From Spirochaetota bacterium (GTDB lineage Bacteria; Spirochaetota; Spirochaetia; Treponematales; UBA12059): a stretch of DNA of 64,000 bases. Of the stretch, positions 9,746 to 19,344 are shown one piece after another. The notes below the pieces were generated by a model. It saw nothing but the letters and a program-made list of their open reading frames with translations. It did no database searches and had not been told where the DNA came from. Position 1 is the stretch's first letter. Each line of letters opens with the position of its first letter. The DNA is taken from NCBI GenBank assembly GCA_026398615.1, contig JAPLSN010000014.1, positions 95,014-159,013 on the forward strand, given 5' to 3'. The position numbers were made by a program, and so were the translations under genes.

Positions 9746-9754
9746 CGCTTGCTC

Positions 9755-10930
9755 CTATGCCTTCTGCGAAACCTGCTCGCCGAGCAGGCCCGAGGGCCGG
9801 AAGATCAGCACGAGGATCAGGATGGCGAAAGCCAGGATGTCCTTGTACTCCGCGCCCATGGCGCCCATCGTGAACGTGGTCAGATAAGCGCCGGCGAAAC
9901 TTTCCAGCATGCCCAGCACGATGCCTCCGAGCAGGGCCCCGGTCAGGTTGCCGATTCCGCCGAGGACGGCGGCGGTGAAGGCCTTCAAGCCGGGAAAGAA
10001 CCCGATGAAGGGATCGATGCGCGTGAATTTTAGGGCATAAAGGACGCCCGCCGCGCCGCCGAGCGCGCCGCCGAGCAGGAAGGTGAACGAGATGACCCCG
10101 TTCACGTAGACGCCCATGAGGCCGGCGGTGTTCCGGTCCTGCGCGACCGCGCGGATGGCCTTGCCGATGCGCGTCGCGTTGACGATGTAGTTGAGGCCGA
10201 CGAGCATGGCCACGGCCGCGCCGATGACGACGATGGATTTCACCTGGATGTCGACGTCGATCGGTTCCTGTCCCACCTTGAACGTGAAGAGCGGGACGCG
10301 ATCGTCGAAATTCCCGAAGGTCGGGAAAATCCGGTGGAACTGCCCGGTCGTGAGGCTCTCGACCAGGCGGATGAGATCCTGGAGGATGAAAGAGACGCCG
10401 ATGGCTGAAATGAGGGGTACGAGTCGCGGAGCGGAGCGCAGGGGCCGGTAGGCGGTGCGCTCGACGATGACCGCGGCGGTGCCGGACGCCATCATGCCGG
10501 CGAGGACCGACATGAGCAGCAGGATGTACGAGGTGAAGATACTCGCTTTCGCGAGGATGCCGAGCTTGTCCATGAAGATGAGGAACTCGACGCCGGCGAA
10601 GGCGCCGATGGCGAAAATCTCGCTGTGGGCGAAGTTGATGAATTCGAGCACGCCGTAGACCATCGTGTAGCCGAGCGCGATGGCCGCGTAGACGAAGCCG
10701 AGCGTCACGCCGTCGATGAGCACTTGCGGCAGGATGGAGATGGTATAGGAAAGGATTCCGACGCCCTGGTTCTCCAGGAGCAGCTTGTCGGCCCCCGATC
10801 CGCGGAAGAGCGCCGCGAGCAGTATCATGACGGCGGAGAAGACGGCGCCGGCGCCCACGACGAAGATCGTCATCCTGACGAGGGGTCGTACGATCTCCCG
10901 CACGGCTACCGGTACCTGAACCGTTCGCAT
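9755..10930 (-). CDS. livH: Branched-chain amino-acid ABC transporter permease LivH
   Basis: 391 residues. An N-terminal extension (about 60-80 residues with one or two helices) precedes the canonical LivH core, which contains GVTLGFVYAAIALGYTMVYGVLEFINFAHSE-type motifs and, near the C-terminus, AVLGGIGNLTGALLGG. Forms the inner-membrane pore with LivM. Separated from livJ by a GC-rich hairpin. Confidence 0.93.
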   Translation of the reverse strand: MRTVQVPVAVREIVRPLVRMTIFVVGAGAVFSAVMILLAALFRGSGADKLLLENQGVGILSYTISILPQVLIDGVTLGFVYAAIALGYTMVYGVLEFINFAHSEIFAIGAFAGVEFLIFMDKLGILAKASIFTSYILLLMSVLAGMMASGTAAVIVERTAYRPLRSAPRLVPLISAIGVSFILQDLIRLVESLTTGQFHRIFPTFGNFDDRVPLFTFKVGQEPIDVDIQVKSIVVIGAAVAMLVGLNYIVNATRIGKAIRAVAQDRNTAGLMGVYVNGVISFTFLLGGALGGAAGVLYALKFTRIDPFIGFFPGLKAFTAAVLGGIGNLTGALLGGIVLGMLESFAGAYLTTFTMGAMGAEYKDILAFAILILVLIFRPSGLLGEQVSQKA

Positions 10931-10946
10931 AGAGCCTCCCGTGAGT

Positions 10947-10971
10947 CCCCCCGCCCGTCATGGGCGGGGGG
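10947..10971 (-). promoter_or_regulatory. Intercistronic hairpin between livJ and livH
   Basis: A perfect 10-bp inverted repeat (10947-10956 and 10962-10971) around a 5-nt loop, with no U-run after it. The position, just past the binding-protein gene and before the permeases, is where attenuator or mRNA-protecting hairpins often raise binding-protein output over the membrane genes. Confidence 0.6.
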
Positions 10972-10993
10972 AATGAGTCGGTTTGCGTTCTGA

Positions 10994-12181
10994 TTATTTC
11001 GGGGGTTCGATCTCCAGCACCTTGTCGATCTTGTTCATCGACCATTTCAGTGGATCAATGGACGTGACCTGGATGATGAAGTACTTGGCCTTGACGAGGT
11101 CGCCCTTCCCGTTGAAGGTGATGACGCCGGTAATGCCCTTGTACGCCTTGATCGCGCGGACAGCAAGGGTTACCGCTTCCCTGGTGGGCATCTTGTTGCC
11201 GGCCGCCTTGGCCGCGGTTTCGATCGCCAACAGGGCGAGAGCGGCGCTGTCATACGACTGGGCAGCGAAGGGCTGGGGCTCGGAGCCGAACTTGGCCTTG
11301 AAATCGGCGATGAATTTGGCGGTGCCCGGGTATGCGCTCGCGGGTCCGGAAACCGTCGAGAAGTAGGTTCCCTTGCCGTCCAGAAGCGCCTGGCCGCCGA
11401 TCTTGGAGGCGTCGCTCGAGTCGAAGCCGTCGTCGGAAAGGAACATGCCCTTGTAACCCTTCTGCCGCGCCTGCTTGAACATGACGGCAGCCTGGTCGTA
11501 CATGCCGCCGAAATAGATGACCTCGGGCTTGGAAGCCAGGATGGGGGTGAGGATGGAGTCGAAGTTGGCCTTCTCCTCGGTTCCCGCGAATCCCTTGACC
11601 TGGATGCCGATATTCTTGGACTCGCGCTGGAAGTACTCCGCGATGCCCTGGCCGTACGCCGTCTTGTCGTGGATGACGTACGCGCTCTTTATGCCCTTGG
11701 TCTTGGCGAACTGCGCGCCCACGGCGCCCTGGACGTCGTCGCGGCCGCAGATGCGGCTGACTTCGACGTAGTTGCGCTCGGTGACCTTGGGGTTCGTGTT
11801 GGCCGGGGAAACGTTCGCGAGGCCGGCGGCGTGGTATTCCTCCGAGGAGGGGATCTGGACGCCGGAATTGTAGTGGCCGACGATGGCGAGAACCGAAGGA
11901 TCCGCGACGATGTTCTTCGCGTTGGCGACGCCGGTGTCGGGGTTGCCCTGGTCATCGAAGGGGGCGAGCTCCACTTTGAAGCCCATCTTCGTGAGGGGAC
12001 CGGATAGCTGTTCGATGGCGAGCTGGGCGCCGTTCTTGATGTCGGTTCCCACCGCCGACATGCCGCCGGAGAGCGGACTCTGGGTCGCGATCTTGATGAC
12101 ATTGGTCTGGGCACCGACGACCGTCACGGCGAGGATGAGCATCGCCACTATCAACATGTTACCGAGAAACCTTTTTCCCAT
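10994..12181 (-). CDS. livJ: Branched-chain amino-acid periplasmic binding protein
   Basis: 395 residues from the ATG at 12181, chosen over one 15 bp upstream because GGAGGG sits at the right distance. A signal peptide ends near VVGA/QT. The mature protein begins IKIATQSPLSGG and has the PBP type-1 features IGHYNSG, a SP(A)NTNP segment and FNGKGD near the C-terminus. No lipobox Cys is seen, so it is likely soluble in the periplasm. First gene of the liv operon. Confidence 0.93.
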   Translation of the reverse strand: MGKRFLGNMLIVAMLILAVTVVGAQTNVIKIATQSPLSGGMSAVGTDIKNGAQLAIEQLSGPLTKMGFKVELAPFDDQGNPDTGVANAKNIVADPSVLAIVGHYNSGVQIPSSEEYHAAGLANVSPANTNPKVTERNYVEVSRICGRDDVQGAVGAQFAKTKGIKSAYVIHDKTAYGQGIAEYFQRESKNIGIQVKGFAGTEEKANFDSILTPILASKPEVIYFGGMYDQAAVMFKQARQKGYKGMFLSDDGFDSSDASKIGGQALLDGKGTYFSTVSGPASAYPGTAKFIADFKAKFGSEPQPFAAQSYDSAALALLAIETAAKAAGNKMPTREAVTLAVRAIKAYKGITGVITFNGKGDLVKAKYFIIQVTSIDPLKWSMNKIDKVLEIEPPK

Positions 12182-12389
12182 ACGCTTTCCCTCCAATGCG
12201 TTTCATGTAGAATGACCGGCGACGCGCTATTGCGGCGTCGGGATGGCAAGCAGGATGGCCTCTCCTGACCCGGCCGCCTCCTTTCGGTCCCCTTTGGACC
12301 AGCAAAATCTTCCGCCGGACTTCATGCGGAAGCGAATTACAGAAATGGAGATGCACATCGAAAGTGCCAAATTGATTCTCAATCTAGAT

Positions 12390-12418
12390 ACGTTAGTCCG
12401 GCTTTCACTCCTCGTCAA
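12390..12418 (-). promoter_or_regulatory. Possible liv operon promoter
   Basis: On the minus strand TTGACG (12413-12418) and TAACGT (12390-12395) are 17 bp apart, about 210 bp before livJ. The -10 is a poor match (three of six). The rest of the 422-bp divergent gap (12182-12603) holds no gene I can support. Confidence 0.3.
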
Positions 12419-12484
12419 GCGGGATATTTCCGAAAAACAGCGGGCGGCATACCGGCCCACCCGGGGTTTTTCACCCGTCGACAG

Positions 12485-12513
12485 TTGCGGAGTTCCGTGC
12501 GATCATCCATAAC
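12485..12513 (+). promoter_or_regulatory. Possible promoter for the chemoreceptor gene
   Basis: TTGCGG (12485-12490) and CATAAC (12508-12513) with a 17-bp spacer, about 90 bp upstream of the gene. A sigma-28 flagellar-type promoter was looked for and not seen. Confidence 0.3.
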
Positions 12514-12603
12514 ATGTGGAAGAGTGCTTGAGTATCGTGGACGAACGCCGCCCTTCCGGCGGCTGCATGCCGTACGGTATTCCGAACGACCGAGGAGATG
12601 ACC

Positions 12604-14811
12604 ATGAAGCGTCTTGGCACGCGGCTTGCCCTCCTGATCCTGCCCGTCATGCTTGCAGGCACCGCAGGCTTGGTCGGCATCATCACCGCCAACGAGAGCG
12701 TCAGGCTCGTCCGCTACCTCACGCGCGAAGCGAAATCCTATGCCGACGGCTATTCCATAGCCGCGGGACAGCGTCTCGCGACGGCCATGGACGTGGCCGA
12801 CACCCTGGCCGTCGTCCTCGCCCGGTCGGGAAGCCGGATTCCGGAACGCGGGAAGGCGGGTGAGTACCTCAGGGATGCACTGGAAGGCTTCCCAGAATTT
12901 GCCGCCGTCTGGTCGGTGTGGGAACCCGACGCCTTCGACGCAGCCGACGCGTCGAACAAGGATGCGGAAGGAAGCGGTACCGACGGTCGCTTCACGCCCT
13001 TGTGGCATGCCGCGCGGGGCCTCATCGAGCTGTCCGGCCCCTGGGAGCTGGATCCGGGCGGGGCCGAAGCGTATGGCATCGCGAAAAACCTGAGCGAACC
13101 CGTGCTTGTCGAACCGCGCCCCATAACGTACGCGGCGGAACTCGGGGCGACGCCAGACATCGTGAGCCTGGTCGTTCCGATCCTCCAGGACGGCCTGTTT
13201 TTGGGTGCGGTCGGCGTGGACACGCCGCTTTCCAAGCTCGCTTCATACGTGACGGCCCAGAAACCGGCGGGTTCGGGCTACGCCTTCCTCCTCGGCAACA
13301 GCGGCCGGATGCTCATCCACCCGAATTCCGCATTCGCGGGAAAACCCTTCTCGGAGATCGCCGGCGCCGTCGACAAGTCCTTCGGCGTCTCCGCGGCGGT
13401 CGGGCGCGGCGCCGCGCTCGACTTCAAGGCCCCTTCGCTCGTCTCGAACCGGTCCGCGATGTTCGTGATCGCCAGGATGACGGTCGGGAAGTGCCGCCGC
13501 CCCTGGTCCCTGGGCGTGGAGATCCCGCTGGACGACCTCTTCGCCGAGATCGCGAAAGCCCAGTTCCTCTTCATCGCCCTCGGCGCCGCGGTCGTCCTCA
13601 TGACGGCGGTCACCGTCTTCCTGTTCGCGAGGGCGGCCGTCCGCCCGGTGTCCCTGACCGCCGACGCTATACGCGACATCGCCGAAGGCGAAGGCGACCT
13701 CACGCGCAGCCTCGACGTGCACCGCGCGGACGAAGTCGGGGCACTGGCCGAAAGCTTCAACCGGTTCACAGAATCGCTGCGGGTTTCCATCCTGCGGGTG
13801 CAGGACTCCACCGCCACGCTCGCGGGGACGGGCAGCGACCTGTCCGCCGACATGGACCGCACGGCGGTAGCCGTGGAGAACATCCTCGGCAGCATACGCC
13901 GCACCAAGGAGGGAGCCGTCGGACAGGCGGCTGGCGCGACCGAGTCGGCGTCGGCCATCGGCGCCGTCGCCGCGAACATCGAGAGCCTGGAATCCCTCGT
14001 GGAAGAACAATCCGCCGCGGCGACCGAATCTTCCGCGGCGATCGAGCAGGCCATAGCGGCCGTCCGGTCCATGGTGAAGACGATGGAGACGCTTTCCGGA
14101 CGCTATGCCGCCCTCATCGCGGCAGGCGAGGAAGGCCGAACGCGGCAGGATGCGGTGAACGAACGCATCGTCGCCGTCGCGTCCCAGTCCGAGCGCCTCA
14201 TGGAAGCCAACCAGATCCTGTCGGCCATCGCCGACCAGACCAACATCCTGGCGATGAACGCCGCCATCGAGGCGGCCCATGCCGGCGAGATGGGCAAGGG
14301 CTTCGCCGTCGTCGCGGACGAGATCAGGCGCCTCGCCGAGAATTCCACCGAGCGGACCCGGGCGGTCAGCCAGGACCTCGAATCGATCCGCGAAAGCATC
14401 GACGCGATCGTCCTGGCGGGAAAGGAGGCCGGCGAATCCTTCGACACGATTTCCTCCCTCATCGCCGACGTCGAAGAACTGGTGACGGGCGCTCGCGGCG
14501 CCCTCCTCGAACAGGACCAGGGGTCCACGCGGATACTCGAAGCCCTCGGGCAGATGACGGGCATCGCCGCCAGGGTCAGGGACGCCGCGGCCGAGATGCG
14601 ATCGGGTGCCGTCGCCTCGCTCGACGAGATGGAACGCCTCGCCGAGGCGTCGCGGAGAATACTCGCTGAAATGGAAGACACGGCGACGCAGGCGGCCGGC
14701 ATCGAACAGGCCGTGGAGCGGGTGCGTACCCTCGTGGCGAAAACGATGGAGGCCATCGGCGCCGTCCGCGAGGAGACCGACCGCTTCAAGTGCGGGGACC
14801 ATCGCGCGTGA
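12604..14811 (+). CDS. Methyl-accepting chemotaxis protein with periplasmic Cache-type sensor
   Basis: 735 residues. GAGGAG is directly adjacent to an ATG at 12598, so the ATG at 12604 with 6-nt spacing is the likelier start. Order: TM1 (about 7-27), a 290-residue periplasmic region resembling a double-Cache sensor (residues 35-300, with LVVPILQDG and FLLGNSGRMLIHPN), TM2 (about 320-343), HAMP (345-400), then the signalling domain whose hairpin tip reads ADQTNILAMNAAIEAAHAGE. Signals to CheA/CheW; the ligand is unknown. The last codons overlap alr by 4 bp. Confidence 0.93.
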   Translation: MKRLGTRLALLILPVMLAGTAGLVGIITANESVRLVRYLTREAKSYADGYSIAAGQRLATAMDVADTLAVVLARSGSRIPERGKAGEYLRDALEGFPEFAAVWSVWEPDAFDAADASNKDAEGSGTDGRFTPLWHAARGLIELSGPWELDPGGAEAYGIAKNLSEPVLVEPRPITYAAELGATPDIVSLVVPILQDGLFLGAVGVDTPLSKLASYVTAQKPAGSGYAFLLGNSGRMLIHPNSAFAGKPFSEIAGAVDKSFGVSAAVGRGAALDFKAPSLVSNRSAMFVIARMTVGKCRRPWSLGVEIPLDDLFAEIAKAQFLFIALGAAVVLMTAVTVFLFARAAVRPVSLTADAIRDIAEGEGDLTRSLDVHRADEVGALAESFNRFTESLRVSILRVQDSTATLAGTGSDLSADMDRTAVAVENILGSIRRTKEGAVGQAAGATESASAIGAVAANIESLESLVEEQSAAATESSAAIEQAIAAVRSMVKTMETLSGRYAALIAAGEEGRTRQDAVNERIVAVASQSERLMEANQILSAIADQTNILAMNAAIEAAHAGEMGKGFAVVADEIRRLAENSTERTRAVSQDLESIRESIDAIVLAGKEAGESFDTISSLIADVEELVTGARGALLEQDQGSTRILEALGQMTGIAARVRDAAAEMRSGAVASLDEMERLAEASRRILAEMEDTATQAAGIEQAVERVRTLVAKTMEAIGAVREETDRFKCGDHRA

Positions 14812-15956
14812 GTGCCGTCTCCTTTTCGAATCCGGCATGCAGGACCCGGGCACAGATCCACCTTGGCAACATCCGGGCCAACATCGACAGCATCCGAGCC
14901 GCAATCGGCAGGAATCGCCGCATCCTCCTGCCGGTGAAGGCCGATGCCTATGGCCACGGCGCCATAGAAGTTTCGCGCATGGCGGAACGGATCGGCGTCG
15001 AGTGGCTTGGCGTCGCGACCGTTCCCGAGGGACGGAAACTCCGCGACGCCGGCATCGCCCTTCCCGTACTCAAGATGAGCCCGACGTTCCCCGGCGAGAT
15101 GGAAGAGGCCATCCGCGCGGGGCTCACGCTCACCGTCTGCGACCGCGAGAACGCGGCGGCCCTCGAACGCAGCGCCGCCGCCGCGGGCATCGTCGTCCGG
15201 GTCCACCTCAAGGTCGATACCGGGATGGGTCGCATCGGGGTCGCACCGGAGGAAGCGCCGCCCCTTGCCGCGTTCCTGGAACGGTCCTGCGCGAACCTTC
15301 GCCTCGACGGCGTGTTCACGCACCTTCCCGTGAGCGACGACGCCGATCCGACCTGGACGCGCGGCCAGGTCGCGCGTTTCGTCGCCGTCGTCGAGGAGAT
15401 TGACGCCGCGATCGGGCGTCGCGTCGGGCTTGTCCACTGCTCGAATTCAGGCGCCGTACTCGGCCACGAGGAAGCATGGATGGACCTGGTGCGCCCCGGC
15501 ATCATGGCGTACGGCTGTTACCCGGACGCTGGCACGCCGAGGACGATCAACCTGAAACCCGGATTGAGCTTCCTGACGCGGATATCCTTCCTGAAGCGCG
15601 TCGCGGCCGGTACGAGCGTAAGCTATGGCCGCACATGGACCGCGATGCGGGACACATGGATCGCCACGCTGGCCGTCGGCTACGCGGACGGCTTCAACCG
15701 GCTCTTCTCGAACCGCGGCCGCGTCCTCGTCGGCGGGCGCTCCTTCCCCGTCGCCGGCCGCGTCTGCATGGACCAGACCATGATCGACCTGGGAACGGAG
15801 ACGGACGCGTCGGTCGGCGACGAGGTCGTGCTCATCGGCAGCTCGGGTGGCGAAAAAATCACCTGCGACGACTGGGCGCGGGAACTCGGGACCATTCCCT
15901 ACGAGGTGACCTGCCAGATCAACGCCCGGGTCGAGCGGATGTTCGATCCGTATTGA
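14808..15956 (+). CDS. alr: Alanine racemase
   Basis: 382 residues from a GTG that overlaps the chemoreceptor stop (GTGA). PLP-binding Lys44 lies in PVKADAYGHG and the second catalytic base Tyr273 in VSYGRTW. GRVCMDQ and the C-terminal beta domain are present, so it is full length. Interconverts L- and D-alanine for peptidoglycan. Coupling to a chemoreceptor gene is unusual and may just be positional. An upstream in-frame GTG (14790) is an alternative start. Confidence 0.94.
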   Translation: MSAVSFSNPACRTRAQIHLGNIRANIDSIRAAIGRNRRILLPVKADAYGHGAIEVSRMAERIGVEWLGVATVPEGRKLRDAGIALPVLKMSPTFPGEMEEAIRAGLTLTVCDRENAAALERSAAAAGIVVRVHLKVDTGMGRIGVAPEEAPPLAAFLERSCANLRLDGVFTHLPVSDDADPTWTRGQVARFVAVVEEIDAAIGRRVGLVHCSNSGAVLGHEEAWMDLVRPGIMAYGCYPDAGTPRTINLKPGLSFLTRISFLKRVAAGTSVSYGRTWTAMRDTWIATLAVGYADGFNRLFSNRGRVLVGGRSFPVAGRVCMDQTMIDLGTETDASVGDEVVLIGSSGGEKITCDDWARELGTIPYEVTCQINARVERMFDPY

Positions 15957-16057
15957 ACCATGCCTGAGCGGAGACTCCGGGGCGGCGGACTACGCTGCGT
16001 TCGAGGGATCGTACGCAGGCGCGCGCCTGCATTCATTAACGTTCAGGAGGAGGATCC

Positions 16058-16618
16058 ATGCTCCGGCACGCCATCGATTTCCTGAAAAAGCGGGCTCGGC
16101 TTCCGCTGCTCATCCCCTGCATCCTCGCGTTCGCGGCGCTGGCCGTCCTCATCGGCGGGAAACCCTTCGGACTGGCCGCGCTCAGGGGAAAAACCGGCGG
16201 CATCGGCATCCTCGACATGGAATTGCTCTACACGCCCACGCAAGGGTATACGCAGCTCGAAGCCCTCGGGCCCGGGGGAAGGGCATTCTACAGGAATTCG
16301 ATACAGCTCCTGGACTTGTTCTATCCAGTGGCGTACGGCCTGACGCTCAGCCTGGCCATCGCCGAGCTGCTCAGGGAAGACGGCAGGTGGATGGCCGATG
16401 CCGCGATCCTGGTACCCCTGGCCACGTGGGCTTTCGACTGGATGGAAAACATCGCCATCTTCACCGCGCTCACGGCATGGCCGGCACGCATCGACGCGCT
16501 GCTCGCGCTGTCGAGCGCGGCCGGAATGCTCAAGTGGGCAGGGTTGACGATGTCCCTGGCGGCCCTCGCCGCAGCTTGCGTCGTCCGGGTCCTGGCACTG
16601 GTGAAAAAGGCGGCTTGA
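16058..16618 (+). CDS. Predicted four-helix integral membrane protein, function unknown
   Basis: 186 residues with about four hydrophobic segments (residues 14-35, 85-105, 112-135, 158-182). Between TM1 and TM2 lies a 50-residue loop containing DMELLYTPTQGYTQLEALGPGGRAFY, which resembles no family I can name with confidence. A strong AGGAGGAGG ribosome site precedes the ATG. It stands alone: 100 bp after alr and convergent with the FecR lipoprotein. Confidence 0.75.
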   Translation: MLRHAIDFLKKRARLPLLIPCILAFAALAVLIGGKPFGLAALRGKTGGIGILDMELLYTPTQGYTQLEALGPGGRAFYRNSIQLLDLFYPVAYGLTLSLAIAELLREDGRWMADAAILVPLATWAFDWMENIAIFTALTAWPARIDALLALSSAAGMLKWAGLTMSLAALAAACVVRVLALVKKAA

Positions 16619-16637
16619 ACGGGGCCAGCCCGGCGGA

Positions 16638-17990
16638 TCACTCCAGGAAAGCGCCGACCTCGCCGAGGGAATCGGCCTTCGTACCGAAGAACTGGCCGAG
16701 CGGGGAATCGCCCGCGGCGTACTTGAAGAGGTACAGGGCGCGCCTGACGTAGGAGAGGGCCGAAGCCATCGAGTCTGCCTCGGCCGTGAATGACGAGAAA
16801 AAGGCGTCCGTAGCCCTCCCGTCCTTGAGGCTGCCCTTGCCGATCCCGCGCGCGTGCCAGCCCGCGAGCTCGACGAGGCGGAAATACGGACGCTCGACGG
16901 CGGCGAGCGCCTTGAGGCACTCGAAGAGCACCCCGCCCACCTGCTTCTTCTCGGTGGTCCAGTCGGTCAGCCGGGGTTCGTAACCCGAAGCTTTCTTTCC
17001 CTCCCAGGTCCGCAGCACGGCGTCGAAAGCCCTCAGTCTGGCCAGTGAGGCGTTCAACGCGGGTTTACCCTCCGCGTAGCGCTCGGCGTAGCCTGAGATC
17101 ACGAACAGGGCGCGCTTTTCAAAGGCGGAGGTGTTGTCGCCGACCCACCCGGTCCGATAGCCGCCGAGGCTCTCGACGGCTATCGCGACGGCCGTCACGC
17201 CTGAGTCGAGCTTTTCGACCGCCGTGCCCGGCTGCGCATACGCCTTCGCCCCGTCGGACGAGACGCATTCCACTTTGCCCTCGGCGCACGACACGAGCAT
17301 GGAACCGTCGGGGAGGGTGTTCACGATGAAGACCGTGCCCCGGACGCCGAGGGCGGCGCCGTCGGCGTTCACCTTGAAGGAACCGCCGGAAAGCTTGTCC
17401 ACCTTGAGCGCGACCGAACCGGCGAGCAGTTGCAGGACCGTTTCGCGGCTGCCGGAATCCAGGGCGGCCGTTTCGTAATAGAACGCCGTGTTCTCGGAAA
17501 GCTTGATCGCCGCACCGCCCGCGAAACCGGCGGCCAGGTCGATTTCCGCCTTGCCGCCCGGACCCGTGGCGATCACGTCGAGGTTTTCCACGACTGAACC
17601 GATATCGCCCGAGAAAATCGTGCCGCCCCGGTGGATCTTTACGGTGCCCTCGGCGTACACGATCTCGCCGATCTTCCGGGGAGTCCTGGCGGGAGCTGCC
17701 CCGGCGGGCGACGCGGGGGCGGCAGATCCGGCAGGCGTTTCGACGGCGGAACCGGGAACCGCCGTGGCCGTTGCGGGTGCCGTCGTGGCGGGAGCGCTGG
17801 CGCCCTCTGTCGAAGTTCCGACGGCTGGCTGGACACCGGTCGTTGGTGCGTCGGTCGGGGCGCCCGTACCGGGGCCGGGAGATACGGCCGGGGCGGCCGC
17901 CGTGCCGGTCGCGGATCTTCCCCCGCAGGACGAGAGGAGGATCAACGCGATGGCGATGATCGCCATGGGCGCGAAGGTTCCGAATTTCAT
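16638..17990 (-). CDS. FecR-domain lipoprotein
   Basis: 450 residues from the ATG at 17990, which gives a clean lipoprotein signal peptide with lipobox LLSSC. An Ala/Pro/Thr/Gly-rich low-complexity linker (about 25-105) follows, then a FecR-like beta domain (about 110-270: GEIVYAEGTVKIHRG, GVRGTVFIV) and an alpha-helical C-terminal region of about 170 residues. FecR domains occur in envelope signalling proteins and, without an anti-sigma partner as here, as surface or periplasmic scaffold modules. No sigma factor or TonB receptor is adjacent, so a regulatory role is not supported. Confidence 0.82.
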   Translation of the reverse strand: MKFGTFAPMAIIAIALILLSSCGGRSATGTAAAPAVSPGPGTGAPTDAPTTGVQPAVGTSTEGASAPATTAPATATAVPGSAVETPAGSAAPASPAGAAPARTPRKIGEIVYAEGTVKIHRGGTIFSGDIGSVVENLDVIATGPGGKAEIDLAAGFAGGAAIKLSENTAFYYETAALDSGSRETVLQLLAGSVALKVDKLSGGSFKVNADGAALGVRGTVFIVNTLPDGSMLVSCAEGKVECVSSDGAKAYAQPGTAVEKLDSGVTAVAIAVESLGGYRTGWVGDNTSAFEKRALFVISGYAERYAEGKPALNASLARLRAFDAVLRTWEGKKASGYEPRLTDWTTEKKQVGGVLFECLKALAAVERPYFRLVELAGWHARGIGKGSLKDGRATDAFFSSFTAEADSMASALSYVRRALYLFKYAAGDSPLGQFFGTKADSLGEVGAFLE

Positions 17991-18095
17991 GGAAAGCCCC
18001 CGAGTGAACGCTTTGTGCGGGGCAAACCGCCGGGAAACAGGCAGCCTGGCCACTTCAAGACCATACCACATTCACGATCCGGCTCCAATGACGAT

Positions 18096-18132
18096 AGCTC
18101 TGTCCCTCAGCTCTGTCCCCGGCTCTGTCCCC
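18096..18132. repeat. Three tandem copies of a 12-bp (A/G)GCTCTGTCCC motif
   Basis: Copies lie at 18096-18106, 18109-18120 and 18121-18132. The same motif recurs near the REP-associated transposase (26423-26433, 26465-26476) and, inverted, at 40593-40604. Confidence 0.6.
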
Positions 18133-18148
18133 GGGAATGGATTCTCGG

Positions 18149-18177
18149 TTGTCCACTTTCCGGTAAGGCGTTACAAT
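18149..18177 (+). promoter_or_regulatory. Sigma-70 promoter for the M24 peptidase
   Basis: TTGTCC (18149-18154), 17-bp spacer, TACAAT (18172-18177), then a GGAGGA ribosome site about 10 bp before the ATG. Matches are four of six and five of six. Confidence 0.6.
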
Positions 18178-18209
18178 AGGCGCTCGACCGACGCACATCC
18201 GGAGGAATC

Positions 18210-19328
18210 ATGGACAGTTACGCATCGCGCCGGGCCCGACTCGCCTCGTGGCTCAAGGACAAGGGCATTTCCGCGGCATTGCTCGAGGATACCGAAGGCC
18301 GGCGCGATCCGTCGGTTCGCTACCTGTCCGGGCAACCGGGTGACGCGCTCCTCGTCGTGTTCGACGACGGAAGGAGCGTACTGGTGCCCTGGGACGCGAA
18401 CATGGCCGCCGCTTACGCCCATGTCGACCAGACCATCCCCTACGCCGATTTCGCCCGATCCCCCGTGAAAGCTTTCGCCGGCGTGCTCGAACGCTGCGGA
18501 ATCAAGCCCGGCGCCGCGGTCGAATTGCCCGACGTGACACCCTATCCGTCCTATATACGCTACGTGGAAGCTCTCGAAGCGTACGACCCGGTCTGCCGAG
18601 AGGACGGCGTCGGCGAATTCATCCTGGGGATGCGGGCCGTCAAGGACAACGCGGAAATCGGCATCTACCGCAGGGCCGCGGCTCTTACCGACGCCCTCAT
18701 GGACGAGATCGAGCACGCGGTCGTCAAGGGCTCGGTGGCCACCGAGCTCGACATTGCGTTGTTCATCGAGCGTGAACTCCGCGCCCGCGGCGGCGAGCGC
18801 TCCGGCTTCGACACCATCGCCGCGGGACCCGCCCGCAGCTTCGGCATCCACGCCTTCCCCTCGTACACGTCTGGCGCCTTCGGGACCGAGGGCATGTCCA
18901 TCCTGGATTTCGGCATCGTCGTGGACGGCTACACGACCGACGTCACCATGAGCTTCGTCCGCGGGTCCACGGCGGGCAAGCGCTCCCGCATGATCGAGCT
19001 CGTGAAGCGGGTGTACGACGAAACCGTCGCGCTCTGCGCACCCGGGCGGCCGACGATGGAAATAGCGAGACGGGCAGACGACATCTTCGCCGAAGCCGGC
19101 TTCACGATGCCCCACGCCCTCGGCCACGGCATCGGCATGGAAGCCCACGAAGCACCCGCGGTTCGCAATCGGGAAGACAACGCGTGGAAGCTCGCCCCCG
19201 GGCACATCGTCACGATCGAACCCGGGCTCTACGACCCTGAGGCCGGCGGAATACGACTCGAAAACGACATCCTCGTGACGGAAAAAGGCGGCGAAACGAT
19301 CACGCATTCGCGGATCGTCATGCTCTGA
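18210..19328 (+). CDS. M24 metallopeptidase, Xaa-Pro aminopeptidase type
   Basis: 372 residues. An N-terminal creatinase-like domain (1-140) precedes the pita-bread catalytic domain. All five metal ligands are visible: Asp233, Asp244 (in DGYTTDV), His306 (GHGIGMEAHE), Glu337 (TIEPG) and Glu351 (RLEND). Such enzymes remove an N-terminal residue in front of proline in the cytosol. Single gene with its own promoter, convergent with ada. Confidence 0.92.
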   Translation: MDSYASRRARLASWLKDKGISAALLEDTEGRRDPSVRYLSGQPGDALLVVFDDGRSVLVPWDANMAAAYAHVDQTIPYADFARSPVKAFAGVLERCGIKPGAAVELPDVTPYPSYIRYVEALEAYDPVCREDGVGEFILGMRAVKDNAEIGIYRRAAALTDALMDEIEHAVVKGSVATELDIALFIERELRARGGERSGFDTIAAGPARSFGIHAFPSYTSGAFGTEGMSILDFGIVVDGYTTDVTMSFVRGSTAGKRSRMIELVKRVYDETVALCAPGRPTMEIARRADDIFAEAGFTMPHALGHGIGMEAHEAPAVRNREDNAWKLAPGHIVTIEPGLYDPEAGGIRLENDILVTEKGGETITHSRIVML

Positions 19329-19344
19329 CCCCGGCGCTCCCCGT

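Noticed and set aside
16638..17990. FecR lipoprotein as part of an iron-starvation sigma system
   Set aside because: No ECF sigma factor or TonB receptor is adjacent, and it is a lipoprotein rather than an inner-membrane anti-sigma factor.
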